Below, piece by piece: positions 21,272 to 32,650 of a DNA stretch of 64,000 nt (the first letter of the stretch is position 1; the number at the start of each line of letters is the position of its first letter). The translations under genes and the position numbers were made by a program. Origin of the DNA: Rhipicephalus microplus (Eukaryota; Arthropoda; Arachnida; Ixodida; Ixodidae). The notes below the pieces were generated by a model. That model was not told where the DNA came from, ran no database searches, and was given only the letters and a program-made list of their open reading frames with translations. The stretch is taken from contig NC_134710.1 of assembly GCF_043290135.1 (NCBI RefSeq), positions 317,710,616-317,774,615 on the forward strand, in the 5' to 3' direction.

Positions 21272-22230
21272 AAGGGTCGGAAGGAAGAAGTTGCTGATGG
21301 CATCCCACTGCTGCCACCAGTTGTTGCAAATGGGGGTCTACCCGGTCTCTTGTGGTAGCGTGGTGTAACCGGGTGGAGGAAACGAACGCTGACAAGAAGA
21401 GGATACAAAAACAAACAGGTTTATGGCATTATTTACACGTATTTACAGCAAAGAAGAGTTAGTGGTTTAACAAACCACGCTCGTGGTGGTTGAACCGTTA
21501 CATGGTTCAGAGCGACGTCCAGCACTCTGCGGCGTCGTTTTAAGCCCTGTCGGGCTCCTCCTCTTTGAGTGGAACACCAATCACACACACACATCAGGTG
21601 AGGGGGACGAGCATGCACAGTCCACGTGAGCGTCTAATATTGAGTCGTGATCACTGCACTGCAAGGTGGCTCCAGCGGGGCTCTTCCTCGTCGTGTGTGC
21701 GCCGCTAGTCGAGAGGTACCAAGCTCCTGACAGCATACATCAAAGGGTCCACGGATTTGTTCGCTTAATTAGCGGGGCGATTTGCGGCGGCCGCCACAGT
21801 CTCTTCCAAGGAAGATGCTGTCTTTGTTGTCCTCTCTCGAGCGGTTAACGGCGTCGTGGCGACACGACGTCTCACCCTCGGGTTAGCAGGGACAATGCCT
21901 GGCGGGCATAGGCGGCGCGCCGGTCGGCTATGGAATTGAGGATTAAAAGAGCGCCGCTCCCCTGTCAGCTCTGGCGCCGGTCACAACAGCTTCCCCATCG
22001 CCAGATGAGTCGCCGAGGCAATCAGTCACCGCTGCTGCTCGAAGGGACGACGAAAGGGTCCGTAGTTGAAAGTCAGGAACTCGCCTTTGCTTGCCACATA
22101 GTCTGGGTAATTGCCGAAATCTTCGACAGCGTCTGGCAGACTGGGCGCCGATGGGATTGAGAGGCTCCCCAGTAGACCGGCTTACGCACAATGGCGTCTG
22201 CCCAGACGAATCGCCGGGCCAAACGTAACA
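21272..22230 (-). mobile_element. LTR plus PBS of a retrotransposon, inserted in old LINE
   Basis: On the minus strand a segment starts TGTTACGTTTGG (22230) and ends CATTTGCAACA (21323), the TG..CA ends of an LTR of about 908 bp. It has a CCAAT-type 'gattggtg' (about 21580), and AT-rich polyadenylation-like sequence 'aataatgccataaacc' near 21425-21440. Immediately after the LTR comes 'actggtggcagcagtgggat', a typical primer-binding/leader position, then ATGCCATCAGC... for about 50 bp before the old LINE resumes. So the insert is a 5' LTR with leader and the rest of the element has been deleted. The superfamily (Ty3-like suspected from the leader) cannot be fixed without the pol gene. Confidence 0.65.
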
Positions 22231-22819
22231 TTATACATGTATTGGCAGTGTTTTTGTGGACGGACCCAGTTGGTCGGCCAACACATTACTTTAGATCTCG
22301 TGATACCCTGGCGCCCAGCATACTATGACATGTTGTTTGAGTGCATAGACTGTGCATAATAATGAGTAAAGCGAAACAAGAATGGGGGTTTTTGTGTTTT
22401 TTGAAAGTTTTCGGAGTTTTTACCACAATTAGTGAATCTGTGTGAACTACTGCCTTTGGTACTTTTGATTGCTTGATGTGTTACAGCAGCAAGTACTGCA
22501 TAAGCGTCTGCGGTAAAAATGCTTTAATCAGAATGTTAGTAAGCTGGCTTCTGGAAAAGATGGGCCAACAGCTGCGTATGATACAGAACTGTTAGACTTT
22601 GAGGCATCTGTAAAAGTCAGGACAATTGTATTTGTGTTGAAGCTCCAGGAAGTACGTGCAGATGTGTGCTACAGGTTCGTGTTTTGTAACTTCCACGAAA
22701 GACATATCACATTCTATGAGCTGCCATTGCCACGGTGGCAGAAGCGCGCCAAAAGCCATCAGACACTGATCAAGTGGCACTCCCGTTTCCTCAGCGAGGC
22801 TACTCACACGAAGCGAGAA

Positions 22820-22919
22820 GGGCTGTCGAACTGAAGGACGGTTATCAAATAGTGTGGAACTGGATAAGTGGGCTGCCGAACTGAAGGACGTTTATCAAAT
22901 AGTGTGGAACTGAATAAGT
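22820..22919. repeat. 50-bp tandem duplication within old LINE
   Basis: Two copies of a 50-bp unit ('ggctgtcgaactgaaggacg' at 22821, 'ggctgccgaactgaaggacg' at 22871), which the younger LINE copy does not have. A local post-insertion duplication in the ORF2 relic. Confidence 0.85.
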
Positions 22920-23543
22920 CATTGATTGTGGAGCGTGAGGAGTGCTTTTTATCACCATTCACCTTGAGGTAATACACAATGAACTTGTAAGTTCTCTACA
23001 GCTGCAGTGACCACTCGTTGGACTCTAGGTACAGGCGTTCTACGGGACTAGCACAAAAAGCATCCATAGAATGACGGATGCCCAAATGATGAACCAGACA
23101 AGCATTTTTAAAGCACTTGTTGTCGCTGTCTGGTAAATTATTGCCCCGTAATCTAGGCGCATGTGTATAAGACTTTTATAAAGATTTATCAGGTGATGAT
23201 GATGTTTGAAGTTTTGTGGCGCAAGGGCCATTTCACGGCCAAAGAGCGCCAGTTCATGTTACTAAGAATATGGACAATGATTGTGATAAGCGGCTGTATA
23301 AAGGCCATAAAATTCCTCGCGGTAAGGCGGGTAAAACATACAAGTAATAAAATCATGACCATGCCGTGAAAGGTGTGTGTGGTGAGGATAGATGACAAGA
23401 GTTGGTGATTATAAAAAACGATGGTGGATATGAATGGCATTAGCACAAGTGCCTCACTCGTTCATACCCTTGCGTCCAAGGGCCGTGAGGCAAGTGCTTT
23501 CTTGTGTAACCGCCGCAGCAAAAACCTCTCTAGAGAGGTCGTG

Positions 23544-26500
23544 CTACGGAATGCCCGGGTGTATGATATGAAAATTATTAATTTCTTTTAAAAACGCTAA
23601 CAATGATTTATGACTAAAAAGCGGTTCCCTACCAACGAACATTGCAGGGTGTAAAGGTATATGTTGTCGGTAGGGTAATGTAAAATGTTGTTTTCTTATA
23701 GTTTCTAAGTGTTTACACTGGATTAACATGTGAAGGACGGTTAATGGTTCACCACATCTGTCACAGAATGGTGGATCGCCACCAGACAAAAGATATGTGT
23801 GTGTCGTGTATGTGTGTCCTATCCTGAGTCTCGTTAGTATTACCTCTGTATGACGCGATTTCGATACAGGCAGCCAATGACCAAGGTGTGGCTTAATAAC
23901 GTGTAGTTTGTTTTGTGTGTGTGTATCCCACTTGCTCTGCCAGTAGTCCCGGAGGTTTCATTTGAGAGACGGCTTAAGATGAAGGGCCGGGATTGATATG
24001 GATGTAATGGCGGTGCTCTCATGGACGGATGCAGCGAGCTGATCCGCCCTCACGTTGCCTTGAATCTCACGGTGCCCTGGCACCCAGCACACTTCAACAT
24101 GTTGTTTGAGTGTGTAGAGTGTGCATAAAATGGAGTAAAGTGAGACAAGGACTGGGTTTTTTTGTTTTTTAAGACTGTGCAGAGCCGTTACTACACTGAG
24201 GGAGTCTGTATAAATTACTGCTTTTTGTATTTGTAATTGTTTGATGTGTTTAGCTGCCACAAGTATCGCGTAAGCTTCCGCTGTGAAGATACTTGTGCGT
24301 GGATGTAGAGGGCCAGCATCCGAAAAGGATGGGCCGACAGCAGCGTAGGACACAGAGGAGTTAGTCTTGGAGGCATCTGTGAAGAACTCAGGACGTGTGT
24401 ATTTGTGTTGAAGTTCCAAAAAGTATGTTCGGATATGGGCAATAGGTGCATGTTTTGTAACTTCTAGGAAAGACACATCGCAGTCTATAGTCTGCCACTG
24501 CCACGGTGGCGGGTATGCTACAGGAACCATTAAACTGTGTTCAAGCGACACTGCAGTTTCTTCAGCTAGACACTTCAGGCGAACTGAGAAGGGCTGCCTC
24601 ATCGAAGGCCTGTTTTCAAACAGAGTTGAGCTCGACAAATCATTAATTGTAGAGTATGAGGGGTGCTCCTTGTCTGCTTTCACCTTAAGGAAGTAAACAA
24701 AGGACATGTAGGTTCTTTGCAGATGAAGCGACCACTCATTTGACTCAACGTAAAGGCTTTCTACGGGGCTGGTGCGAAAAGCACCCGTAGAAAGGCGGAT
24801 GCCCAAATGGTGCACGGGGTCCAGCATCTTCAAGGCACTTTGAGTAGCAGACTGATAGACAACGGCCCCATAATCTAAGCGGGTGCGAATGAGGCTTCTA
24901 TAGAGGTTCATGAGGCATTGCCTATCACTACCCCAAGTAGTACGTGACAACACTTTTAAAACATTCATGGCTTTTAAACATTTTGTTTTTAGATACTTGA
25001 TGTACGGCACGAAGGTCAACTTGTTGTCCAAGATTAGGCCTAAGAATTTATGCTCGGCTTTGACGGACAGACGTTGCCCGTTCAGTCGAATGTCAGGTTC
25101 CGAGTGCATGCCTCTCTTTCGAGAGAACAAAACACACGTGCTTTTTTGTGGGTTCAGTCGGAATCCGTTTTCCTCTGCCCATTTGGAGAGCTTGTTTAAA
25201 CCTAACTGAACCTGCCGCTCACACAATGCCAGATTGCAAGACCTAAAGCCAAGCTGGACGTCATCGACATATGTGCAATAAAACATATTGCGAGGGATGG
25301 TCAGGCGCAAGGAATTCATTTTTATGAGAAAAAGTGTGCAGCTAAGTACACCACCTTGTGGCACGCCTGTTTCCTGAACAAATGTTTGGGAAAGAACCGT
25401 GCCCACTCGGACACGGAATGTCCGGTTTGACAGGTAACTTTTGATTATGTGAAACATTCTTCCGCGCACGCCAAGGTGGGAAAGGTCTCTTAGAATTCCG
25501 AAACGCCATGTTGTATCATAAGCCTTTTCGATATCGAGGAACACAGAGAGAAAATATTGTTTATGGACGAAGGCGTCTCTGATCTGTGCCTCGATACGAA
25601 CAAGGTGGTCTGTGGTGGATCTACCTTCTCGAAACCCACACTGAAATGGGTCGAGCAAATTATTTGTTTCAAGGAAATGTACAAGTCGGCAGTTTATCAT
25701 TTTTTCGAAGACTTTGCACAAGCAGCTTGTAAGTGCTATAGGCCTATAACTCGAGGGTAAAGAAGGGTCTTTGCCCTCTTTCAAAATGGGAATAATAATA
25801 GCCTCTTTCCAGGAGGTAGGGATAGCGCCAGAAAACCAGATAGCATTGTACAGACAAAGTAAGGTTTTTCGTGTTTCGATTAGTAGGTTTTTTAACATTT
25901 CATACACCACACGGTCAGAACCTGGGGCAGAGGTACTGCAGGAGTTTAGAGACATTTGCAGCTCAGCTAGACTAAAAGCTTGGTTATATGCCTCGGATCT
26001 AGTGCATTTGTGTTCAAGTTTCTGCTTTTCTATTCTTGTTCTGTATTTTTGGAAAGTGTCAGTATAGTGGGATGAGCTGGACACCTGTTCGAAGTGTGCA
26101 CCGAGGAAGTTTGCCTGATCTTCCAAGGTATCACCCCGAGTGTCCACGAGTGGAAGTGTGTGTACTTGTTTTCCTGCTATCCTACCGACCATGTTCCAGA
26201 CTTTAGCCTCGTGTGTGTATGAATTGATCCCTGACAAAAACTTCTGCCAGCTTTCTCTTCTGGCCTGCCGACGCGTTCTCCTGGCTTGAGACTTTATTTT
26301 CTTGAAGGTGTCAAGATTTTCGGCTGTCGGTGAGTTCCGAAGCAGCCTCCAAGCTCTGTTTTGCTGTTTGCGCGCGTTTCGGCATTCAGAGTTCCACCAT
26401 GGCACACGCCGTTTTCCTGGGTGCCCATTTGTTTGTGGGATGCATTTTGTTGCAGCATCAATCAAAAAAGCTGTGAAGTAGTCGACAGCAACATCAATGC

Positions 26501-27263
26501 TTAAAGTACATATGTCACTCCAATCTGTACGAGCGATGGTATGAAACCGTTCCCAGTCGACTCTGTTTATGAGCCATTTGGGAACACGGGGTGTACACTC
26601 AGTTGCTGTAGTTGTGCTCAAAAGTACAAGAAAGTGGTCACTTCCGTACAGATTACTGACGACTTTCCACTGGAGTAGAGGCACAAGAGATGGAGACACT
26701 ATGCTTAGGTCTATGGAGGAGTAGGTGTTATGTGCGAGATTATAATAGGTTGGTTCTTTTCTATTTAGGAGACATGCGTTCGACGAGAGAAGGAATTGTT
26801 CAATCAGTCGACCTCGCGCGTCGCAACGAGAGTCTCCCCATAGCCTGCTATGCGCATTGAAGTCTCCAAGGAGAACATAAGGCTCCGGAAGTTCATCAAT
26901 TAAAGAGTGTAAATCACGTTTTTGCAGCTGATAGCTAGGAGGGATGTAAATAGTGCAGATTGTGATTAGTTTATCAAAAAGAACCGCTCGAACAGCCACT
27001 GCCTCAAGGGATGTTTGGAGTTGTAAGTGTGTGCATGAAATTCCTTGATTCACTATGATGGCAACACCTCCGGATGATGTCATGGCATCATCACGGTCCT
27101 TTCGAAAAATAACTTATTTGCGAAGAAAATTTGTGTGTTTTGAATTAAGGTGTGTTTCTTGTACACACAGCACTTTTGGTGAGTGTTCGTGTAGGAGTTC
27201 TTGGATGTCGTCAAGGTTTCTGAGAAGGCCCCTGACGTTCCATTGTATAATTTGAGTGTTCAT
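23544..27263 (-). pseudogene. LINE ORF2: endonuclease, reverse transcriptase, RNase H (younger copy)
   Basis: The start ATG at 27263 ('MNTQIIQWNV') is supported by the older copy's identical start. An in-frame TAA at 27114-27116 (codon 50) replaces Tyr of the older copy. The frame is then open for over 1040 codons to TGA at 23958-23960, which replaces an Arg codon. A 2-nt loss near 23800 precedes the final part. Domains: AP-type endonuclease in the first ~230 residues ('VLLGDFNAHSRLWG'; 'YGSDHFLV'), reverse transcriptase in the middle ('TGVPQGGVLS', catalytic 'YVDD' at 25271-25260), RNase H ('FFTDAS', 'TAEAYAI', 'YTDSLS', 'WVPGH') and a C-terminal zinc motif ('CDRCGEPLTVLHMLIQC'). Function of the family: nicking the target and copying its own RNA onto it. 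Three lesions disable it. Confidence 0.94.
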
Positions 27264-27327
27264 GGTGAGTGTAAAATAATGCTGTGTGTACGAAAAGCGA
27301 GTGGCTGTTTAGACGGGGAGTTTGAGT

Positions 27328-28515
27328 TCACTTAACAGGGCCGTCACCAGGCCCTGTTATTTGCTTTTTTGTTTTCTTGGCGCGCTCCAAGGAGCCACGC
27401 CGCTCTTTCGGCACCAAGGGTGCCGACGTATCCATTGCCTCCTCGGAGGCACTGGATGCCCGCACGTGCGGGCTGTTAGTTTGGATTTTGGGCCTCGCCT
27501 GGTGAGGGGAGGCCTTGAGACCCGAAGACTCTGGAGTCTCCGGTCTCTGTTTGGGAGTAGGCGGTGTAGCCTGGGCTACAGCCGCCTTGGGGGCAGGTGC
27601 CACAGCCGACGGCTCGCTCTGCGCAGGCCGTAGGGGTGGCGAGGGCTGGTGCGGCGTTGCCCCCTGACGCGCCGCATCAGCATATGTTGCGCCGTAAAAT
27701 GGCGACACTCTTCGTCTTGCTTCTTTAAATGTGATGTTTTCTTTGACTTTAAGAGTAATTATTTCTTTTTCTTTCTTCCAGTTAGGACACGAACGCGAAT
27801 ACGCGGCGTGTTCCCCGTCACAATTCACGCAGTGAGGCGTAGTAACACAGTTATCAGATGGGTGGCCGTGGCTACCACATCTTGCACAAGTTTCCTGACC
27901 CCGGCAGTTCTGCGAGCCATGACCAAATCGTTGACATTTATAACACCGTCTTGGATTGGGAATGTTGGGACGGACAGAGAGTTTGATGTATCCTGTGTCT
28001 ATAGATGAAGGCAGTGTGCTAGATGCGAAGGTGAGTATTAAATGTTTGGTAGGTATTTCTTTGTTGTCGCGTCTGATGACGATTCGTTTCACATCTGTGA
28101 CATTTTGCTCTTTCCACCCTTCAAGCAGTTCCTGTTCAGACATTTCAAGAAGGTCTGCTTCTGAAACAACTCCGCGTGAGGTGTTCATTGATCTATGAGG
28201 TGAAATAGATACTGGGATATTACCAAATGCTACGAGACTGCCAAGTTTTTCATAGTGGTGTTTTTCAGGCAGCTCAAGGAGAAGGTCTCCGCTAGCCATC
28301 TTTGTAACCTTGTATCCTGGGCCAAAGACCTCTGTCAGGGATTTAGCAACAAGAAATGGAGATATTGCTCTGGCTTGTTTTGTTGGGTTTTCACTGTGCA
28401 CAACATGGAATTTGGGAAAGCATTGTCTGGGTTGGCTGAAAATTGATATGTCATCGGTGCGTCCCCTCTTAGGCGGGAGACGATCTAGGAGACGGGGAAA
28501 TGCAGGTGTTCCCAT
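27328..28515 (-). CDS. LINE ORF1 gag-like nucleic-acid-binding protein (younger copy)
   Basis: 395 codons from ATG 28515 ('MGTPAFPRLLDRL'). This is the first ATG in the open frame, with further in-frame codons upstream but no ATG. The N-terminal ~200 residues contain an RRM-like or Gag-like region of no sharp motif ('GPGYKVTKMASGDLLLELP'). Zinc knuckles follow at about residues 205-260: 'CYKCQRFGHGSQNC', 'CARCGSHGHPSDNC', 'CVNCDGEHAAYSRSC'. The C-terminal tail is rich in Pro, Ala and Lys ('PKAAVAQATPPTPKQRPE'). The frame is uninterrupted. ORF1 proteins of this group bind the element RNA to form the transposition particle. ORF2 starts 64 bp further on in a different frame. Confidence 0.93.
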   Translation of the reverse strand: MGTPAFPRLLDRLPPKRGRTDDISIFSQPRQCFPKFHVVHSENPTKQARAISPFLVAKSLTEVFGPGYKVTKMASGDLLLELPEKHHYEKLGSLVAFGNIPVSISPHRSMNTSRGVVSEADLLEMSEQELLEGWKEQNVTDVKRIVIRRDNKEIPTKHLILTFASSTLPSSIDTGYIKLSVRPNIPNPRRCYKCQRFGHGSQNCRGQETCARCGSHGHPSDNCVTTPHCVNCDGEHAAYSRSCPNWKKEKEIITLKVKENITFKEARRRVSPFYGATYADAARQGATPHQPSPPLRPAQSEPSAVAPAPKAAVAQATPPTPKQRPETPESSGLKASPHQARPKIQTNSPHVRASSASEEAMDTSAPLVPKERRGSLERAKKTKKQITGPGDGPVK

Positions 28516-29042
28516 AGTAGTGTACTTTTTGTTCGGAAGCAATGGCGACCACCCACCATGGAGTCCAACCAGGGGACGCTGAAGCACTTAATAGCATAAG
28601 GCTGCAGACGCCAGCCGTACATTGCCACTATAACCAAATATAACTACTCAAGGTTGAGTAATTACACAAGGTTAACCCTTGCCGCCATGAAAAATCGGAA
28701 GTAAATGGAAGAGAGAAGAAGACAGGACAGATTTAAAGACGAGAAAAGACTAAGATGTAGGAAGAGAGAGATAGGAAAAGGCGACTGCCGATTTCCCCTG
28801 GGTGGGTCAGCCCAGGGGTGCCGTCTACGTGAAGCCGGGGCCAAAGAGGTGTGTTGCCTCTGCCGGGGGGCCTTAAAGGTCCAATCACCCAGCTTTGGCT
28901 CAACCCCCAGGATCCCCTTTTCCCCGGACACGGCAAAGCCACGCACGGCTAGGCGTGGGAGGGAGTCAAAACTCCCCCGTTAGCTCGGGTCCGTGGTGTC
29001 GCTACACACCAAACGCCTGCTTGCAGAGGCGCCCCTGCGGGG
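28516..29042 (-). promoter_or_regulatory. LINE 5' leader (internal promoter region)
   Basis: 527-bp leader between the target duplication and ORF1. It is shared with the old copy at 32620-33091 ('aggggatcctgggggttgag', 'ccacccaggggaaatcggca'). As a full-length leader it should hold the element's internal promoter. I cannot pinpoint initiator or downstream elements. A short inverted pair 'cccaggggaaat/cccctgggtggg' occurs near 28795-28820. Confidence 0.6.
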
Positions 29043-29056
29043 AAGATTTATCAGGT

Positions 29057-31368
29057 ATTTTCTATCACTGCCCCATGATGTTCGCGACAAAACCTTCAGT
29101 ATATTCATAGCTTTCAGGCACTTGTTTTTGAGCTTTTTCATGTGAGGTACGAATGTTAATTTCATGTCTAAAATTATGCCTAAAAATTTGTGTTCACTTT
29201 CCACAGCCAATCGCTGTCCGTGCAAGTGAATGATCGGATCGGGGTGCAGACCTCTCTTTCTTGTAAATAAAATGCAGGTACTTTTCTGCGGGTTAAGGGT
29301 GAACCCATTCTCGTCTGCCCAATTGGTAACTTTATTCAAACCAAGTTGAAGCTGTTGCTTGGACAATGTGAGATTGCAGGATTTAAAACCGATCTGCACG
29401 TCGTGAACATATGTACAATAAAACATATTGCGTGGAATGTAGGAATGCAAGGTATTAATTTTTATAACAAAAAGTGTGCAGCTCAACCACCACCTTGCGG
29501 CACTCTAGTCTCCTGGACAAATGTTCACGACAAAACATTTCCCACCAGGACACGAAAAGTACGGTTGGATAAATAGCTTTCGATTATGATCAGCATGTTA
29601 CCTCAGACACCTAAATGTGAGAAGTCTCGCAGTATGCCAAAGCGCCATGTGGTGTCATATGCCTTTTCCATATCTAAGAATACTGAAAGAAAAACGTGTT
29701 TATGAACAAAAGCATCGCGTATTTATGCTTCGATACGTAACAGATCGTCAGTGGTGGATCTACCCATGCGAAATGCACACACAGCAGGTTGTTGTTTCCA
29801 GGAAATGTAGTGTGGTTAATCATCTCCTCAAAAAGCTTACACAAACAACTTATTAGTGCGATCAGCCTGTAACTCGCAAAAGAAGACGGATCCTTGCAGT
29901 GTTTTAAAATTGGAATTACAATGGCCTCTTTTCAAGAAGCAGGAATCTCACTGGAAGACCATATGGCTATTATACCGGGAGAGTAAAGTTTTCCGAGTTT
30001 TGGAAGGCAAGTTTTTCAACATATCGTGAACCACGCGATCAGAACCAGAGGCCGAATCAGTGCAGCAGCCCAGCCATGCATGTACCTCAGCCAAGCTAAA
30101 AGGCTGGCTGCAAGCCTCATATTTTGTGCATTTGCATTCGAGTTTCTGCTTTTCAATTCTTGTTTTGTATCTTTGGAAGGCTTCACTGTAGAGTGACCAG
30201 CTAGAGACCTGTTCGAAATGAGCACCGAGGAAGTTCGCTTGGTCATCAAGAGTGTTTACGAGAAGGAGTGAGCGTACTTGTCTTCCTGCTAACCTACTAA
30301 CCATGTTCCAGACTTCAGCCTCCTAATGTATATGAATCGATGCCTGATAAAAACTTGTGCCAACTTTCCCGTCTGGCCTGTCGGCGCGTTCTTCTGCCTT
30401 GGGACTTAATGTTTTTTAGAATTAGTAAGATTTTCCGTTGTGGGTGAGTCCTGAAGCAGCTTCCATGCTTTATTTCGCTTTGTACGTGCATTTTGACATT
30501 AACTGTTCCACCAAGGTATGCGTCGCTTAGCAGATTGTCCAGTTTGGGGGATACACTTTGTTGCAGCATCAATAAAAAGAGCTGCAAAGAAGTCTACAGC
30601 GGCATCTATGCTCAATCCACACATAATATCGACCAATTTAAGCGAATAGCTAGTCGGAACCGTTCCCAGTCGGCCTTGTCTGTTTGCCATCTCGGAACTT
30701 GTGGAAGACCTTTGTCTATCGATGTGCTCAGTATCATTGGAAAGTAGTCACTTTCGAAAGGATTGTTAATCACTTTCCATTAGAGCAGGTGTAAAAGCGA
30801 TGGAGACTTAATGCTGAAATCTATTGATGAATAGGTTTTGTTGGCAAGCCTTAAGTATGTTGGCTCTTTGCTAAACAGACACGCACCAGAAGAAAATAGA
30901 AACTGTTCGATAAGGCGACCTCGTGCATATAGGCGAGGATCACCCCATAGATCATTGTGTGCATTCAGGTTCCCAAGGACCAGACAAGGTTCTGGCAGTT
31001 CGTCTATTAAAGAGCGGAATTCATGTTTTTCGAGATGGTGGTGTGAAAGTATATAGAGAACAGATGGTGACAAGTTTATTGAAAAGAAAAGCTCCAACAG
31101 CCACTGCCTCAAAGGACGTTTGGAGTGGTAAGTGTGTATATGCTACTCCTTGGTTAACTATAATGGCCGCGCCACCGGATGACTTGATCGTATCATTGTG
31201 GTTCTTTCTGAATATTAGATAACGACGTAGAAAATTGGTGTTGTAGGACTTTAGGTCTGTCTCTTGTACACACAGCACTTTCGATGAATGTTTGTGTAGG
31301 AGTTGTTGGACCTCACCGAGGTTTCTAAAAAGTCCTCCGACGTTCCACTGTATGATTTGTGTATTCAC
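29057..31368 (-). pseudogene. Old LINE ORF2 remnant (endonuclease and RT)
   Basis: Starts 'MNTQIIQWNVGGLFRN' at 31368 and keeps the Tyr that the younger copy lost ('FLRRYLIFRK'). The frame breaks near 31030, 30780, 30590, 30310 and 29945. The endonuclease motif is mutated from GDFNAH to 'GNLNAH' (about 30975-30958). The RT catalytic box is 'YVHD' (29411-29400) in place of YVDD, so two metal-binding Asp residues are gone. The younger element cuts this ORF at 29057. The rest of the reading region is at 23180-22231 ('YFLELQHKYNCPDFY') and 21280-20768. Confidence 0.9.
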
Positions 31369-31439
31369 ATTGGGTGTAAATTAGTGCTGTGTGTACGAAA
31401 AGAGCTAGTGACTTAAGTCCGGGAGCCCTTGTTGGGCCC

Positions 31440-32650
31440 CGTGATGAGGGTTTTTGACTTTTTGGCCTGCTCTTACAAGCTGTGCCTATCCTTCGGCGTC
31501 TGGGACACCGATGGACTTGCAGTTGTGTCTATCACTTCGGACGAAGTGCTGGATGTCCACTCACGGTTGACGCGTATGGCAGCGAGAGGTTTAGAGCTTT
31601 CTGTCAGAACAGCTGTGGCTGTGAATCCAGGGGCCTGCGAGCCTTTTGGCTGCAGAGCAGACCTGCTGCTGCTTCTGAAGGGGCGGATGGCGCTACCGGC
31701 TCTGCGCTACCGGATGGCGCTACCAGCTCTGCGGACTTTGGTGGTACTGTCCCCTTGCATACCATTTCCGCGAACGATACACCCTACGCAATAGAGAGAC
31801 GTTTGCGCGCCTCCCTAAAGGAGATGTTTTCGTTGATCTTGAGGGCGATTATTTCCTTTTCGTGTTTTCATGCAGGACAAGCGCGGGAATACGCTGGATG
31901 CCCACCATTGCAGTTTGTGCAGTGGGGAGTTTTCACACAGTTGTATGATATGAAGCGTGGTCATTTGAGCTACACTTGGCACAGGTTTGACGGCCACTGC
32001 AGCTCTGAGAGCCATTGCCGAAATGCTGGGAGTTAAAGCAACACCGTGGATTCAGGATGTATGGTCGTACCATTAGCTTTAGGTAGCCTGTTTCAAGATA
32101 TTCAGTTAGGGTGCTTGTGGAGAATGTTACAATCAAGTTTTTTGTGGGTATTTATTTGTGTCACGTCGTAGTTCGATTCGCTGCACATAAGGCACATGAT
32201 GTTCATTTCAGCCCTCAAGGAGCTCGTTTCCAGTCAAATTAAGAAGGTCTTGGTCAGACGCTAGACCTTGGGAGCTGCTCAGAGATCGATGTGGTGTTAT
32301 TAAGACAGGGGTGCTTCGAAACGAGACAAGTTTTGAGAGGTTTTCATACTGGTTCTTGCTTTGCACTCCAAGGAGCAGGTCCCCACTAGCCATACGAGTA
32401 GCCTTATAACCTTGCCCGAGTGTATTTGTGAGGGTTTTTGACACAATAAAAGAGAGATCGTGGATGACGTAGAATCAGATTCAGAAAAAAGTTTAAACTC
32501 TCATTGGTGCATCTCCTCTTTGTGAGGGGATGATCATTCAGTTGAGGAAATGAACTGGAGGCCATAAGGCATAAATATTTTTGGCAGCCTTGCCAGCTGC
32601 CCACCACGGAGCCCAACATGGGAGCACAACAGTACTTATTCGATAATACA
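31440..32650 (-). pseudogene. Old LINE ORF1 remnant
   Basis: Pieces of the gag-like ORF1 line up with the younger copy: 'GQGYKATRMASGDLLLGVQS' near 32400, 'TGYLKLMVRPYILNPRCC' near 32080, and zinc-knuckle remains 'GNGSQSCSGRQTCAKCSSND' near 32000. The first knuckle Cys of the younger 'CYKC' is replaced ('CFNS'). Frameshifts separate the pieces, and a duplicated phrase (cggatggcgctaccagctct, near 31686-31735) disrupts the Pro/Ala-rich end. Confidence 0.85.

Larger units (their letters stand above)
23195..29042 (-). mobile_element. Complete younger I-like LINE (5.85 kb)
   Basis: Full element with 5' leader (29042-28516), ORF1 (28515-27328), 64-bp gap, ORF2 (27263-23544 including its broken tail) and a 3' end finishing in a (CAT)n-type tail next to 23195. 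It is flanked by a perfect 14-bp duplication aagatttatcaggt (23181-23194 and 29043-29056), and the old LINE reads continuously across the two copies of that target. EN, RT and RNase H in one ORF2, plus a zinc-knuckle ORF1, place it in the I/R1/LOA group of LINEs. Sense orientation relative to the host gene. Confidence 0.94.
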
